From Streptomyces sp. NBC_01750 (GTDB lineage Bacteria; Actinomycetota; Actinomycetes; Streptomycetales; Streptomycetaceae), in NCBI RefSeq assembly GCF_035918095.1, contig NZ_CP109137.1:8372001-8436000 (forward strand): DNA of 64,000 bases. Reading direction: 5' to 3'. This document shows positions 23,971-32,877 of this stretch, piece by piece. The translations under genes were made by a program, and so were the position numbers. The stretch's first letter is position 1. Each line of letters begins with the position of its first letter. The notes under the pieces are model-generated. The model made no database searches. It saw only the letters and a list, made by a program, of their open reading frames with translations, and was not told the DNA's origin.

Positions 23971-25661
23971 CGCGCCCCCAGGTGATCGTCGCCGGAGCCG
24001 GGCCCGTGGGTCTGACCGCGGCCCATGAACTTGCCCGCCGTGGCCTGCGGGTGCGCCTGATCGACGCGGCCACCGGCCCCGCCCGCACCAGCCGCGCCGT
24101 GGCCACGCACCCGCGCACCCTGGAGACATACGACCAGATGGGCATCGTGGACCGGGTCGTGGAGCTCGGCCGCAAGAACCGCGCGTTCACCATGTACGCC
24201 CAGGGGCGTCGGCTGGTGCGGCTGGACGCCGACTACTCGACGATGCCCACCCGCTACCCGTACACCCTGATCATCGAGCAGACCACCACCGAGGCGGTGC
24301 TGCGCGAGGCGGTGGTCCGGCTCGGCGTCGAGGTCGAATGGGGCGTGCGGCTCACGGACTTCACGCAGAGCCACGCCGGGGTACGGGTACGGCTGGAGAA
24401 GGCGGACGGCACCGAGGAGAGACTCGACACCTCGTGGCTCGTGGGCTGCGACGGAGGGCACAGCACCGTACGCAAGAGGCTGGCGCTGCCGCTGATCGGG
24501 GAGTCCAGCGAGACCTGGATGCTCGCCGACGCCCCCGTACACACCGAACTCCCGCCGGACACCATCTACTGGGCGCACACCGGCGGGCAGGCGCTGATGA
24601 TGGTGCCGTACGCCCGCGAGGGCCACTGGCGGCTGCTGGACACCGTGCCCGCCGGTCGGGCCGGGGACCCGCGGTCCGTCCAGGAGCGGCTGTCAGTCAA
24701 GCTGTCCGCCGGCCTCGGCCACGACGTGCGGGTCGGTGAGGCCGAGTGGACCTCGGTGTTCACCTTCCAGCAGCGCATGGTGCCGCGGATGCACGACGGC
24801 CGGGTCTTCGTGGCCGGGGACGCCGCGCATGTGCACAGCCCCGCCTCGGGCCAGGGCATGAACACCGGCATCCAGGAGGCCTACAACCTCGCCTGGAAGC
24901 TCGCCATGGTCGAGCAGGGTCACGCCGGGAAGGAGCTGCTCACCACCTACGGCGAGGAGCGCGTCCCGGTCGGCCGCCGGCTGCTCGGGGCGACCCGGAC
25001 CGCCACGTCGCTGGTGCAGCTGAAGAACCTGCTGGCGCCATTGGCCCTGCCGGTCGTCTTCGGTATCGTCCGCCGCGTGCCCGCCCTGCGCAGGGCCATC
25101 CAGCGCAAGGTGCTCGGCGGGATGTCGGGGCTGCGCATCGGATACACCAAGAGCTCCCTGACCACCGGAACCACTCCGACCACCGCGGGCACCGCCGCCT
25201 CCCCGTTGCCGGGCGACCGCGTCACCACGGCCGTCGCCCACCGCCCCGACGATCCCGGCTGCCAGGGCCTGCGCGACGAACTGCGCGACCCGCGCTGGTC
25301 GCTGCTGCTCGCCGCGGGCGGCACAGGACCGGGCGACGTGCCGGTGGGCGTGGCCATCACGGCGGCTGTCCAGTACGGCGAGTGGCTGTCGGTACGGACC
25401 GTCGGCGGCACAGGCCCGGACGGTCCGGCCCCGCTCAGGGACCCCGACAACACGCTGCGCACGGCGCTCGGCCTCGCGCCCGGGGGATGGCTTCTGGTGC
25501 GGCCCGACGGCTACACCGCCGCCCGCGGCTCCACGCTCACCAGGAGCAGCCTGGCACGGGCCCTCGCCCCGCTGGGCCCGGCCGAACAGCTCGCCGAAGC
25601 GGCACTGCCGGAGCCCGGCCCCGCACTCCCCGCTTCCTCCCGCTCCTCCAAGGAGCACTGA
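23967..25661 (+). CDS. FAD-dependent aromatic hydroxylase-type monooxygenase
   Basis: A 564-residue flavoprotein of the group A phenol/polyketide hydroxylases. Visible are the FAD-binding VIVAGAGPVGLTAAHELARRG, the inner CDGGHSTVRKRLAL (DG motif) and RVFVAGDAAHVHSPASGQGMNTG (GD motif). A C-terminal thioredoxin-like region follows, as in PgaE/RebC-like enzymes. It would hydroxylate or oxidatively rearrange an aromatic or polyketide intermediate with NAD(P)H and O2. GTG 23967 overlaps the stop of a tiny upstream ORF. Its TGA overlaps the ATG of another tiny ORF. The neighbouring aromatase/cyclase suggests a shared aromatic substrate. Confidence 0.92.
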   Translation: MTRPQVIVAGAGPVGLTAAHELARRGLRVRLIDAATGPARTSRAVATHPRTLETYDQMGIVDRVVELGRKNRAFTMYAQGRRLVRLDADYSTMPTRYPYTLIIEQTTTEAVLREAVVRLGVEVEWGVRLTDFTQSHAGVRVRLEKADGTEERLDTSWLVGCDGGHSTVRKRLALPLIGESSETWMLADAPVHTELPPDTIYWAHTGGQALMMVPYAREGHWRLLDTVPAGRAGDPRSVQERLSVKLSAGLGHDVRVGEAEWTSVFTFQQRMVPRMHDGRVFVAGDAAHVHSPASGQGMNTGIQEAYNLAWKLAMVEQGHAGKELLTTYGEERVPVGRRLLGATRTATSLVQLKNLLAPLALPVVFGIVRRVPALRRAIQRKVLGGMSGLRIGYTKSSLTTGTTPTTAGTAASPLPGDRVTTAVAHRPDDPGCQGLRDELRDPRWSLLLAAGGTGPGDVPVGVAITAAVQYGEWLSVRTVGGTGPDGPAPLRDPDNTLRTALGLAPGGWLLVRPDGYTAARGSTLTRSSLARALAPLGPAEQLAEAALPEPGPALPASSRSSKEH

Positions 25662-25804
25662 TGGTGACCGAGAACCACCGCGTCGCCCTGGTCAAGGGCG
25701 CCCCCGAGGAGGTCGCGGGCCTGGCGGGCCATCCGCTTCCCCGGCCCGCCGCATCGATCACGTCGCATGCGTTCAACGCCTGCGCCGGCCCGGGCGACTT
25801 CTGA
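25661..25804 (+). CDS. 47-residue ORF between the monooxygenase and cyclase genes
   Basis: ATG 25661 overlaps the upstream TGA (TGATG) and follows AAGGAGCAC, a good ribosome site. The frame MVTENHRVALVKGAPEEVAGL ends with NACAGPGDF and TGA at 25802. It reads as a translated small protein with a mixed composition, but I know no family. Together with the ORF at 23881 it is one of two tiny, well-signalled frames bracketing the monooxygenase. It may be a small accessory peptide or the truncated head of a lost gene. Confidence 0.45.
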   Translation: MVTENHRVALVKGAPEEVAGLAGHPLPRPAASITSHAFNACAGPGDF

Positions 25805-25832
25805 TCTCTCCCCCAGGAAAGGGGTGTTTGGC

Positions 25833-26789
25833 ATGGCAGGTGAGCGTGTGCATCGGATGTCGCACTCGGTCGATTTGGCCGCACCGGCGGGGGTCGTCTA
25901 CGGACTGATCGCCGACGCGGTGCGCTGGCCGCTGTTCTTCCCGCCGAACGTGCATGTCGAGCGGCTGGAGTTCGACGGCACCAACGAGCGCCTGCGCATG
26001 TGGGCGACGGCCAACGGCGAGGTCCGGTCGTGGCTCTCGCACCGGGTGCAGGACTCGCAGGACCGGCTGATCGAATTCCGCCAGCAGAACGCGCAGGCCC
26101 CGGTGGAATCGATGAACGGCACCTGGATCGTCCAGGAGCGGGGCACGGGCGCCAGCGTGCTGACGCTGCTGCACGACTTCACCGTCGTGGGCAACCGCGC
26201 CGAGGACGTGGCCTGGGCCGAGCTGGCCACCGACACCAACACCCGCTCCCAGCTGGCGAATATCAAGCGGCTGGCGGAGAGCTGGCCGCGACTGGACGAA
26301 CTGGTCCTGTCGTTCGAGGACTCGGTACGGGTCAACGGGCCGGCCGAACTGGTCTACGACTTTCTCTACCGGGTTTCCGACTGGCCCGAGCTCATCCCGC
26401 ACGTGACACGGCTCGACCTCACCGAGGACGTGCCGGGCGTCCAGGTCATGGCCATGGACACGCGCACCGCCGACGGCTCGGTGCACACCACCGAGTCGGT
26501 CCGGGTGTGCTTCCCGCATGCGGGCCGCATCGTCTACAAGCAGACCACCCCCCCGGCCCTGATGGCCGCGCACACCGGCGAGTGGTCCGTGCTGCCCGAC
26601 GAGAGCGGGGTGAGCGTCGTCTCGCAGCACAGCGTGGTCCTGCGGGAAGAGGCCGTCGCAGGCGTACTGGGACCGGAAGCGGATCTGGCGCGGGCACGCC
26701 GCTACGTACGCGAGGCGCTGGGCCGCAACTCCACCGTGACGCTCAACCTGGCCAAACGGCACGCGGAGAGCGCCGTCCGCATGCTGTGA
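25833..26789 (+). CDS. Polyketide aromatase/cyclase, didomain START (SRPBCC) type
   Basis: A 318-residue protein with two successive Bet v1-like domains. The first begins HSVDLAAPAGVVYGLIADAVRWPLFFPP (residues about 8-145). The second begins FEDSVRVNGPAELVYDFLYRVSDWPELIPHV (about 165-310). Each opens with the W-P lipid-pocket pattern of TcmN/ActVII-like cyclases. Such didomain enzymes cyclise and aromatise the first ring of poly-beta-ketones made by type II synthases. ATG 25833 follows AGGAAAGGGG. No KSalpha/KSbeta pair lies in the window, so its substrate may come from outside or from the modular synthase. Confidence 0.92.
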   Translation: MAGERVHRMSHSVDLAAPAGVVYGLIADAVRWPLFFPPNVHVERLEFDGTNERLRMWATANGEVRSWLSHRVQDSQDRLIEFRQQNAQAPVESMNGTWIVQERGTGASVLTLLHDFTVVGNRAEDVAWAELATDTNTRSQLANIKRLAESWPRLDELVLSFEDSVRVNGPAELVYDFLYRVSDWPELIPHVTRLDLTEDVPGVQVMAMDTRTADGSVHTTESVRVCFPHAGRIVYKQTTPPALMAAHTGEWSVLPDESGVSVVSQHSVVLREEAVAGVLGPEADLARARRYVREALGRNSTVTLNLAKRHAESAVRML

Positions 26790-26932
26790 GACCGGTGGAG
26801 CGTCCACTGCTGCTCCGCTCCCGCTCTAGCCGCCGGAGCCAGTCTTTGTGACGACGGACAACCTCGGAGCGGAACGGGGCAACGCAGTGGGCGCTCGCAC
26901 CTCTCCGGCCGGCCGACACCCCAAGGAGAGGC

Positions 26933-29410
26933 ATGAGCCCCTACACGATCACAGCCGAGGACACGTATGAAGCGGCAGGACCGCCGTCCGGACCGCTCCC
27001 GTGGCACCTCGCACTGATCAGCGGGGACGGGGGAGCGACCCTGGACGCCGGGCTTGCCGGGCTGAAGGCGCAGTTCGAGAACGGCCCCGTCCGCGAGGAC
27101 GTACCCGTACGCATCCGCACCGCGGGCGGCCCCGGCGGAGCCCACCGAGGCGCCGTGCTGGCGGGCGACGGCGGAGCGAGTGAGCTGGGCGCCAAGGAGG
27201 CCGCGGCCCAGGCCGCGCCTGTCGCCTTCATGTTCCCCGGCCTAGGCGACCACTACCTCGACATGGGCCGTGAACTGTACCGCGACTTCCCCGTCTTCCG
27301 GGCCGCGCTGGACGGCTGCGCCGAGGCCCTCACCCCCGAACTGGGCCTCGACATAGGCGAGGTCCTCTTCCCCGGCCCGTCGGACGGGCCGGGCGGCGTA
27401 TCGGCCCCTGCCGTGGACCTGCGCCGCATGCTCGGCCGTGACACAGAGCCGGAGAGCGCCGACGAACGCAGGCTGAACTCCACACGCCTGGCCCAGCCGG
27501 CGCTGTTCGTCATCGAGTACGCGCTGGCGAAGCTGTGGGAGTCCTGGGGCATCCGGCCCTCTGTCATGATCGGCTACAGCCTTGGCGAGTACGTCGCCGC
27601 GACCCTGGCCGGCGTGCTGTCGCTGCCTGACGCGCTCACCCTCGTCGCCCGCCGCGCGGCCCTCATCGACACGCTGCCCCAGGGCGCCATGCTCGCCGTC
27701 ATGCTGCCGGAGGAACAGGTACGGCCGCTGCTTGGCGAGCAGGTGTCGCTGTCCGCGGTCAACGGCCCCGAGTTCTGTGTGGCCGCCGGACCCGTCGCCG
27801 ACGTGGCGGAGCTGGAGCGCCGGCTCGCCGAACGGGGCGCTGTCAGCCGACGTGTCCGCTCCACCCACGCGTTCCACTCCTCGATGATGGAGCCGATCGC
27901 CGGCCCGCTCACCGAGCTGGCCGCGACCCTCACGCTGAACACCCCCCGCATCCCGTACATCTCCAACATCACCGGCCTGCCCATCACCGACGAACAGGCC
28001 ACCGACCCGGGCTACTGGGCACAGCACCTCGTCAGCCCCGTCCGGTTCGCCGACGGCCTGGGCAGCCTTCCCGCCGGGAACCTGCTGCTGGAGACCGGGC
28101 CCGGCCAGACGCTGAGCAGCCTCGCGACCGTCGTACGCGGCAGCGAGGCAGGCACCGTCGTCGCCTCGATGCGCCACCCGCTGGAGCGGCAGTCCGACAC
28201 GGCCGTCGCCCTCAAGGCGCTCGGCCGGCTGTGGCTCGGGGGCGCCGACGCGGACTGGGACGGCTTCCCCGTCGAGTCCATGGAAGTGACGGCCGCCGAC
28301 GAGCAGGCCGCACCGCCGGACGCCGCGCGCGCCCTGAGCGCGACGGAGCAGGAGCTGCACGCACTGTGGGCCAGGCTCCTGAAGACGGAACAACTGCCCC
28401 TGGACATCAGCTTCTTCGAGTTGGGCGGGAACTCGCTGCTCGCCGCCCGGCTGATCCTGCGGATCGGCCGCACCTTCGACGTGGACCTGTCGCTGCGTCA
28501 GGTGTACGAGTTCGCCACCCTCGCCACGATGGCCGCGGCCATCGACACACTGCGCACGGGCGGTGACCTGGCCGCCCTCGCCGACCAGGGAGTCGGCTCG
28601 TCGCACACGGGCAGCTCCCTCGCCCGCCACACACTGCCCAACGGCCTGGAGATCTCCCACCAGAACGAGGCGGAGACGCGCCACTTCTACGAGGACATCT
28701 TCGACCACCGCACCTACGCCAAGAACGGGATATCCATTCCCGACGGCGCCACCGTGGTCGACGTCGGCGGCAACATCGGCCTCTTCACGCTCTTCTCGCA
28801 CTACGAGGCCAAGGACGTGCGGGTCTTCACCTTCGAGCCCGCCCCGCCGCTGTTCAAGATCCTCAGCCAGAACGTCGCCGAGCACGGAGTCGACGCCCGG
28901 CTGTTCAACATCGGCATCTCCGACACCGAGACCGAGGCCAACTTCACCTTCTATCCGCGCAGCTCCGGGATGTCCTCCTTCCACCCCGACGCGGACGAGG
29001 AGAAGCACAACCTGCGCACGATCATCGCCAACCAGCAGCGGGCCGGCGCCACCGAGGGCGGCGACCAGCTCGCCACGTACGCCGACGAGCTCATCGACGT
29101 CCGCTTCGAGGCCATCGAGTTCACCGCCAGGCTGCGCCCGCTGAGCGACGTGATCCGCGAGCAGAACATCGAACGCATCGACCTCATCAAGATCGACGTG
29201 CAGAAGAGCGAGCGCCAGGTCATCGACGGCATCGCCGACGAGGACTGGCCGAAGATCCAGCAGATGGTGCTGGAGGCACACGACGCGGACGGCGAGGTCG
29301 CCCGGCTCGTCCAGCTGCTCCGGGACCGCGGCTTCACCGCCACGGCCGAGCAGGACGAGCTGTACGTCGGCACGGACATCCACAACATCTACGCCGTACG
29401 CGGCGCCTAG
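26933..29410 (+). CDS. Trifunctional acyltransferase - carrier - FkbM-type methyltransferase of the methoxymalonyl cassette
   Basis: An 825-residue fusion. Residues about 90-410 are an acyltransferase (FMFPGLGDHYLDMGREL; GYSLGEYVAATLAG with Ser216 and Tyr instead of the usual His; HAFHS at 312). About 470-545 is a carrier domain with GGNSLLAARL (Ser501). About 580-820 is an FkbM-family SAM methyltransferase (TVVDVGGNIGLFTLFSHY, IDLIKIDVQKSERQVIDGI). It heads a cassette whose next four genes are the FkbK, FkbJ, FkbI and FkbH types, but no free FkbG O-methyltransferase is present. The fused methyltransferase probably makes the methoxy group (inference). AT-ACP-methyltransferase fusions of similar role are known in soraphen biosynthesis (recalled, not checked). 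ATG 26933 follows AAGGAGAGG. Confidence 0.88.
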   Translation: MSPYTITAEDTYEAAGPPSGPLPWHLALISGDGGATLDAGLAGLKAQFENGPVREDVPVRIRTAGGPGGAHRGAVLAGDGGASELGAKEAAAQAAPVAFMFPGLGDHYLDMGRELYRDFPVFRAALDGCAEALTPELGLDIGEVLFPGPSDGPGGVSAPAVDLRRMLGRDTEPESADERRLNSTRLAQPALFVIEYALAKLWESWGIRPSVMIGYSLGEYVAATLAGVLSLPDALTLVARRAALIDTLPQGAMLAVMLPEEQVRPLLGEQVSLSAVNGPEFCVAAGPVADVAELERRLAERGAVSRRVRSTHAFHSSMMEPIAGPLTELAATLTLNTPRIPYISNITGLPITDEQATDPGYWAQHLVSPVRFADGLGSLPAGNLLLETGPGQTLSSLATVVRGSEAGTVVASMRHPLERQSDTAVALKALGRLWLGGADADWDGFPVESMEVTAADEQAAPPDAARALSATEQELHALWARLLKTEQLPLDISFFELGGNSLLAARLILRIGRTFDVDLSLRQVYEFATLATMAAAIDTLRTGGDLAALADQGVGSSHTGSSLARHTLPNGLEISHQNEAETRHFYEDIFDHRTYAKNGISIPDGATVVDVGGNIGLFTLFSHYEAKDVRVFTFEPAPPLFKILSQNVAEHGVDARLFNIGISDTETEANFTFYPRSSGMSSFHPDADEEKHNLRTIIANQQRAGATEGGDQLATYADELIDVRFEAIEFTARLRPLSDVIREQNIERIDLIKIDVQKSERQVIDGIADEDWPKIQQMVLEAHDADGEVARLVQLLRDRGFTATAEQDELYVGTDIHNIYAVRGA

Positions 29411-29429
29411 TGACGGAGTCGGACGAGTC

Positions 29430-30281
29430 ATGGAATTCGCGACCGTAGGAGTCGTAGGCGCCGGAGTCATGGGCGTCGGTGTCGCACAGAATCTCGCGCA
29501 GACCGGTCACCAGGTCGTGGTGGTCGACATATCCGACGAGGTTCTCGACAACGCACGCCGGGAACTGCGCAACAGTCTGCGCACCTACGCCCTTTTCAAC
29601 AAGAACTCCGGCATCGACATGGCGGCGGTGACGAGGAGAATCGAATTCACCACCGACTACGAGCTGCTCGCCAAGGCAGATTTCGTCGTCGAGAACGTCA
29701 CTGAGGACTGGGGCATCAAGCAGCAGGTCTACGAGAAGATCGACCGCATCTGCCGTCCCGAGGTGGTCTTCGCCGTCAACACGTCGGCGATCTCCATCAC
29801 ACGTGTCGGTTCCGCCACCACACGCGCCGAACGCGTCGTCGGCATGCACTTCATGAACCCCGTGCCCATGAAGCCGCTGGTGGAGGTGATCCGCGGCTAC
29901 CACACGACGCCGGAGACGATCGACACCGCCCGCCGCTTCCTCGCCGGCATGGGCAAGGAATGCATCGTCGTCGAGGACGTCCCGGGCTTCGTCTCCAACC
30001 GCGTCCTCATGCTCACCATCAACGAGGCCGTCTTCCTGGTCCAGGACGGCGTGACCGACGCGGCCTCCGTCGACAAGATCTTCAAGGGCTGCTTCGACCA
30101 CAGGATGGGTCCGCTGGAGACGGCCGACCTCATCGGTCTCGACACCATTCTCAAATCCGTCGAGGTGCTCTACGAGAGCTTCAACGACGACAAGTACCGG
30201 CCGGCCCCGCTGCTCAAGAAGATGGTCGCCGCCGGGCTCCTCGGGCGGAAGAGCGGCGAGGGATTCCACCGGTACCGCTGA
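29430..30281 (+). CDS. 3-hydroxyacyl-ACP dehydrogenase of methoxymalonyl-ACP synthesis (FkbK-like)
   Basis: A 283-residue NAD-dependent dehydrogenase. It has a Rossmann start (VGVVGAGVMGVGVAQNLAQTG), the VGMHFMNPVPMKPLVEVIRG catalytic segment with HFMNP, and the C-terminal helical domain (MGPLETADLIGLDTILKSVEVLYESF) ending GLLGRKSGEGFHRY. In the methoxymalonyl pathway it oxidises the glyceryl-ACP carbon after loading by the HAD protein. It starts 19 bp after the AT-ACP-methyltransferase gene and is followed by the carrier protein gene. Confidence 0.93.
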   Translation: MEFATVGVVGAGVMGVGVAQNLAQTGHQVVVVDISDEVLDNARRELRNSLRTYALFNKNSGIDMAAVTRRIEFTTDYELLAKADFVVENVTEDWGIKQQVYEKIDRICRPEVVFAVNTSAISITRVGSATTRAERVVGMHFMNPVPMKPLVEVIRGYHTTPETIDTARRFLAGMGKECIVVEDVPGFVSNRVLMLTINEAVFLVQDGVTDAASVDKIFKGCFDHRMGPLETADLIGLDTILKSVEVLYESFNDDKYRPAPLLKKMVAAGLLGRKSGEGFHRYR

Positions 30282-30336
30282 CCGACAGAGGCCACCACCG
30301 GACCTCCGGACCGAAAGACGACAGGACGGGAAAAGA

Positions 30337-30591
30337 ATGAGCACGGACAACAGGGCACGAATAGCGGAGTATCTGTCCCGCTTCTTTCCGGTGCACGATT
30401 TGAAGGACGACGACGACATCTTCGAACTCGGCTTCGTGAGTTCGATGTTCGCGATGCAGCTGGTCTCCTTTGTCGAGCACGAATTCGGCATCACGGTCGA
30501 GAACGAGGACCTGGAGCTCGAGTACTTCCGCTCGATCAGTGCCCTCGACGCATTCGTCAACGGCAAGCTGTCCGCGCCGGTGCCCCAGTAG
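30337..30591 (+). CDS. Stand-alone acyl carrier protein of methoxymalonyl-ACP synthesis (FkbJ-like)
   Basis: An 84-residue carrier. The attachment motif is DIFELGFVSSMFAMQLVSF, in the slightly unusual form typical of FkbJ proteins, with the Ser in the FVSS segment. The N-terminus (RIAEYLSRFFPVHDLKDDDD) and the terminal helix (YFRSISALDAFVNGKL) fit the four-helix fold. It would carry glyceryl, then methoxymalonyl units. Since the cassette also has a carrier domain in the 26933 fusion, two carriers are available and the unit may be passed between them. Confidence 0.92.
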   Translation: MSTDNRARIAEYLSRFFPVHDLKDDDDIFELGFVSSMFAMQLVSFVEHEFGITVENEDLELEYFRSISALDAFVNGKLSAPVPQ

Positions 30592-30611
30592 CAGGGGACG
30601 GACCGACGACG

Positions 30612-31787
30612 ATGACCACCACGCTCAGCGCGGAACAGGCCCAGGCCCAGAAGGAATTCCGGGCGTTCGCCGACCGCCACGTCGCACCGCACGCCGACGC
30701 CAACCACCGCGCCCAGCGCACCCCGCCGCAGACCGTCCGGCTGCTCGCCGACGAAGGCCTGCTCGGCCTGCCGGTACCCCAGGAGTACGGCGGCGGCGGC
30801 TGCGACGCGGTCACCCTCGGGCTGCTCGCCGGTGAACTCGGCCGGGCCTGCTCCTCGCTGCGCAGCCTGCTCACCGTCCACACGATGGTGGCGCACGCGA
30901 TCGCTCGCTGGGGCAGCCGCTCCCAGAAGGAGACCTGGCTGCCCCGTCTCGCGCGCGGTGAGCGCATCGGCGCGCTCGCCGTCTCCGAGCCCGGCGCCGG
31001 CAGTGACGCGGCGAGCGTGAGCACCTCACTCCTGCGCGACGGCGCCGGCTGGCGGCTCGAGGGCCACAAGAAGTGGACGACCTACGGGGAGACTGCCGAC
31101 CTGTTCCTGGTCCTCGGCCGCTCCGAGGAGGGGCCGACCGCGGTGCTCGTGGAGCGGGACACCCCCGCGCTGCGCACCGAACTCATCGAGGACCTGATCG
31201 GCATCAGGGCCTCGATGACGGCCGATGTGTACTTCGACGGTTGCCCGGTGCCGGCGGACAATGTGCTGGCCCGCCCCGGCCTCGGCATCTCGCACGTCGT
31301 GGGCGCCGCCCTCGACCTGGGCCGCTACACGGTCGGCTGGGGTTGCGTCGGCATCCTCGACGCCTGCCTGGAAGCGAGCGTCGACTACGCGGGCGACCGC
31401 GAGCAGTTCGGGTCGCCCATCAAGGAGCACCAGCTGATCAGGCGACTGATCAGCAACATGTACACGGACGCGAAGGCGGCCCGGCTGCTGTGCCTGGAGG
31501 CGGGCAGTCTGCGCGACGCGCGCGACCCGGGAGCCCTGGCCGCGACATCCACTGCCAAGTACTTCGCCTCGACGGCCGCCACCCGCGCGGCGGCCGACGC
31601 CGTGCAGATCCACGGCGCCAACGGATGCGGGTCCGGCTATCCCGTACAGCGCTACCTCGGCGACTCCAGGGTCATGGAGGTCATCGAGGGCAGTTCACAG
31701 ATCCATCAAGTGGGCCTTGCCGAGTACGCGTTCCAGGAACGCGTACTCGGCCGCCGCGGTCCGGCCCGTACGAAGCCCGGGAAGTGA
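30612..31787 (+). CDS. Acyl-ACP (acyl-CoA-like) dehydrogenase of methoxymalonyl-ACP synthesis (FkbI-like)
   Basis: A 391-residue flavoenzyme: ALAVSEPGAGSDAASVST (FAD/substrate loop), KKWTTYGETADLFLVLGRS, DREQFGSPIKEHQLIRRLI and IHGANGCGSGYPVQRYLGDSR toward the C-terminus, ending with EVIEGSSQIHQVGLAEYAF. In the pathway it introduces the double bond / hydroxy oxidation state on the ACP-bound C3 unit. Only 20 bp separate it from the carrier gene and 11 bp from the HAD gene, so they form one operon. No clear ribosome site lies before ATG 30612. Confidence 0.93.
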   Translation: MTTTLSAEQAQAQKEFRAFADRHVAPHADANHRAQRTPPQTVRLLADEGLLGLPVPQEYGGGGCDAVTLGLLAGELGRACSSLRSLLTVHTMVAHAIARWGSRSQKETWLPRLARGERIGALAVSEPGAGSDAASVSTSLLRDGAGWRLEGHKKWTTYGETADLFLVLGRSEEGPTAVLVERDTPALRTELIEDLIGIRASMTADVYFDGCPVPADNVLARPGLGISHVVGAALDLGRYTVGWGCVGILDACLEASVDYAGDREQFGSPIKEHQLIRRLISNMYTDAKAARLLCLEAGSLRDARDPGALAATSTAKYFASTAATRAAADAVQIHGANGCGSGYPVQRYLGDSRVMEVIEGSSQIHQVGLAEYAFQERVLGRRGPARTKPGK

Positions 31788-31798
31788 GTGAGCCAGCG

Positions 31799-32827
31799 AT
31801 GACGACAACCGTGAAATGCGTGGTCTGGGACCTCGACAACACCGTGTGGGACGGGGTGCTGCTGGAGGACGGGGACGTCAAGCTGCGGCCGGGCGTCGCC
31901 GAGGTGATCCGTACGCTGGACGAGCGCGGCATCCTGCACTCTGTCGCCAGCCGCAACGATCACGACGCCGCCCTGGCCAAACTTCAGGAGTTCGGCCTCG
32001 CCGAGTATTTCCTGTACCCGCAGATCAACTGGGGCAACAAGTCCGACTCGGTAAAGGCCGTGGCCGAGGCGATCAACATCGGCATCGACACCCTGGCCTT
32101 CGTCGACGACCAGCCCTTCGAGCGTGACGAGGTCGCCCACACACACGCGCAGGTGCTGTGCATCGACGCCCTCGACGCCGAGCGCATCCCGCAACTGCCC
32201 CAGATGCGGCCCCGGTTCGTCACCGCCGACTCCCGGGAGCGCCGCCACCTCTACCGCGCCGACGCGCAGCGCAAGCAGGCCGAGGAGACCCACCAGGGCA
32301 CCGACGAGGACTTCCTCGCCTCGCTGGACATGCGCTTCACCATTTCCGCCGCAAAGGAGCGCGACCTCCAGCGGGCCGAGGAACTGACCGTGCGCACCAA
32401 CCAGCTCAACGCCACCGGATACACCTACTCCTACGAGGAGCTGGACGCCTTCCGCCGCTCGCCCGGGCATGACCTGCTCGTCGCGGGACTCCAGGACACG
32501 TACGGCAGCTACGGGAAGATCGGCCTCGCCCTCGTCCAACGCGGCGACGCCGTATGGACGGTGAAGCTGCTGCTGATGTCCTGCCGGGTGATGTCGCGGG
32601 GCGTTGGTTCGGTCCTGCTGGGCCACCTCATCCGCAGCGCCCACGAGGCGGGCGTGAAGCTGCAGGCCGAGTTCGTGCCCACCAGCCGCAACCGGACCAT
32701 GTTCGTCACCTACAAGTTCTCCGGCTTCCGCGAGATCGCCAGGAACGGCGACGTGTCCGTGCTGGAGCACGACGGGGCACGGATCCCCAACTTCCCGCCG
32801 TACATGGACGTCACGGTCGAAGTCTGA
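31799..32827 (+). CDS. HAD-superfamily glyceryl-ACP synthase (FkbH-like)
   Basis: A 342-residue protein that would take 1,3-bisphosphoglycerate, dephosphorylate it and load D-glycerate on the carrier. The HAD motifs are [13 protein letters not shown] (DxDNT), [12 protein letters not shown] and [12 protein letters not shown]. The C-terminal half ([54 protein letters not shown]) is the FkbH-specific acyltransferase-like part, with the conserved Cys in MSCRV. ATG 31799 is chosen because the conserved text starts six residues later; a longer frame overlaps the dehydrogenase gene. It completes the cassette and precedes the large synthase by 50 bp. Confidence 0.94.
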   Translation: MTTTVKCVVWDLDNTVWDGVLLEDGDVKLRPGVAEVIRTLDERGILHSVASRNDHDAALAKLQEFGLAEYFLYPQINWGNKSDSVKAVAEAINIGIDTLAFVDDQPFERDEVAHTHAQVLCIDALDAERIPQLPQMRPRFVTADSRERRHLYRADAQRKQAEETHQGTDEDFLASLDMRFTISAAKERDLQRAEELTVRTNQLNATGYTYSYEELDAFRRSPGHDLLVAGLQDTYGSYGKIGLALVQRGDAVWTVKLLLMSCRVMSRGVGSVLLGHLIRSAHEAGVKLQAEFVPTSRNRTMFVTYKFSGFREIARNGDVSVLEHDGARIPNFPPYMDVTVEV

Positions 32828-32877
32828 CCGACGTCGCGCACCCCCCCTTTGCTCAGTGTCACTACAGGACGAGACGG

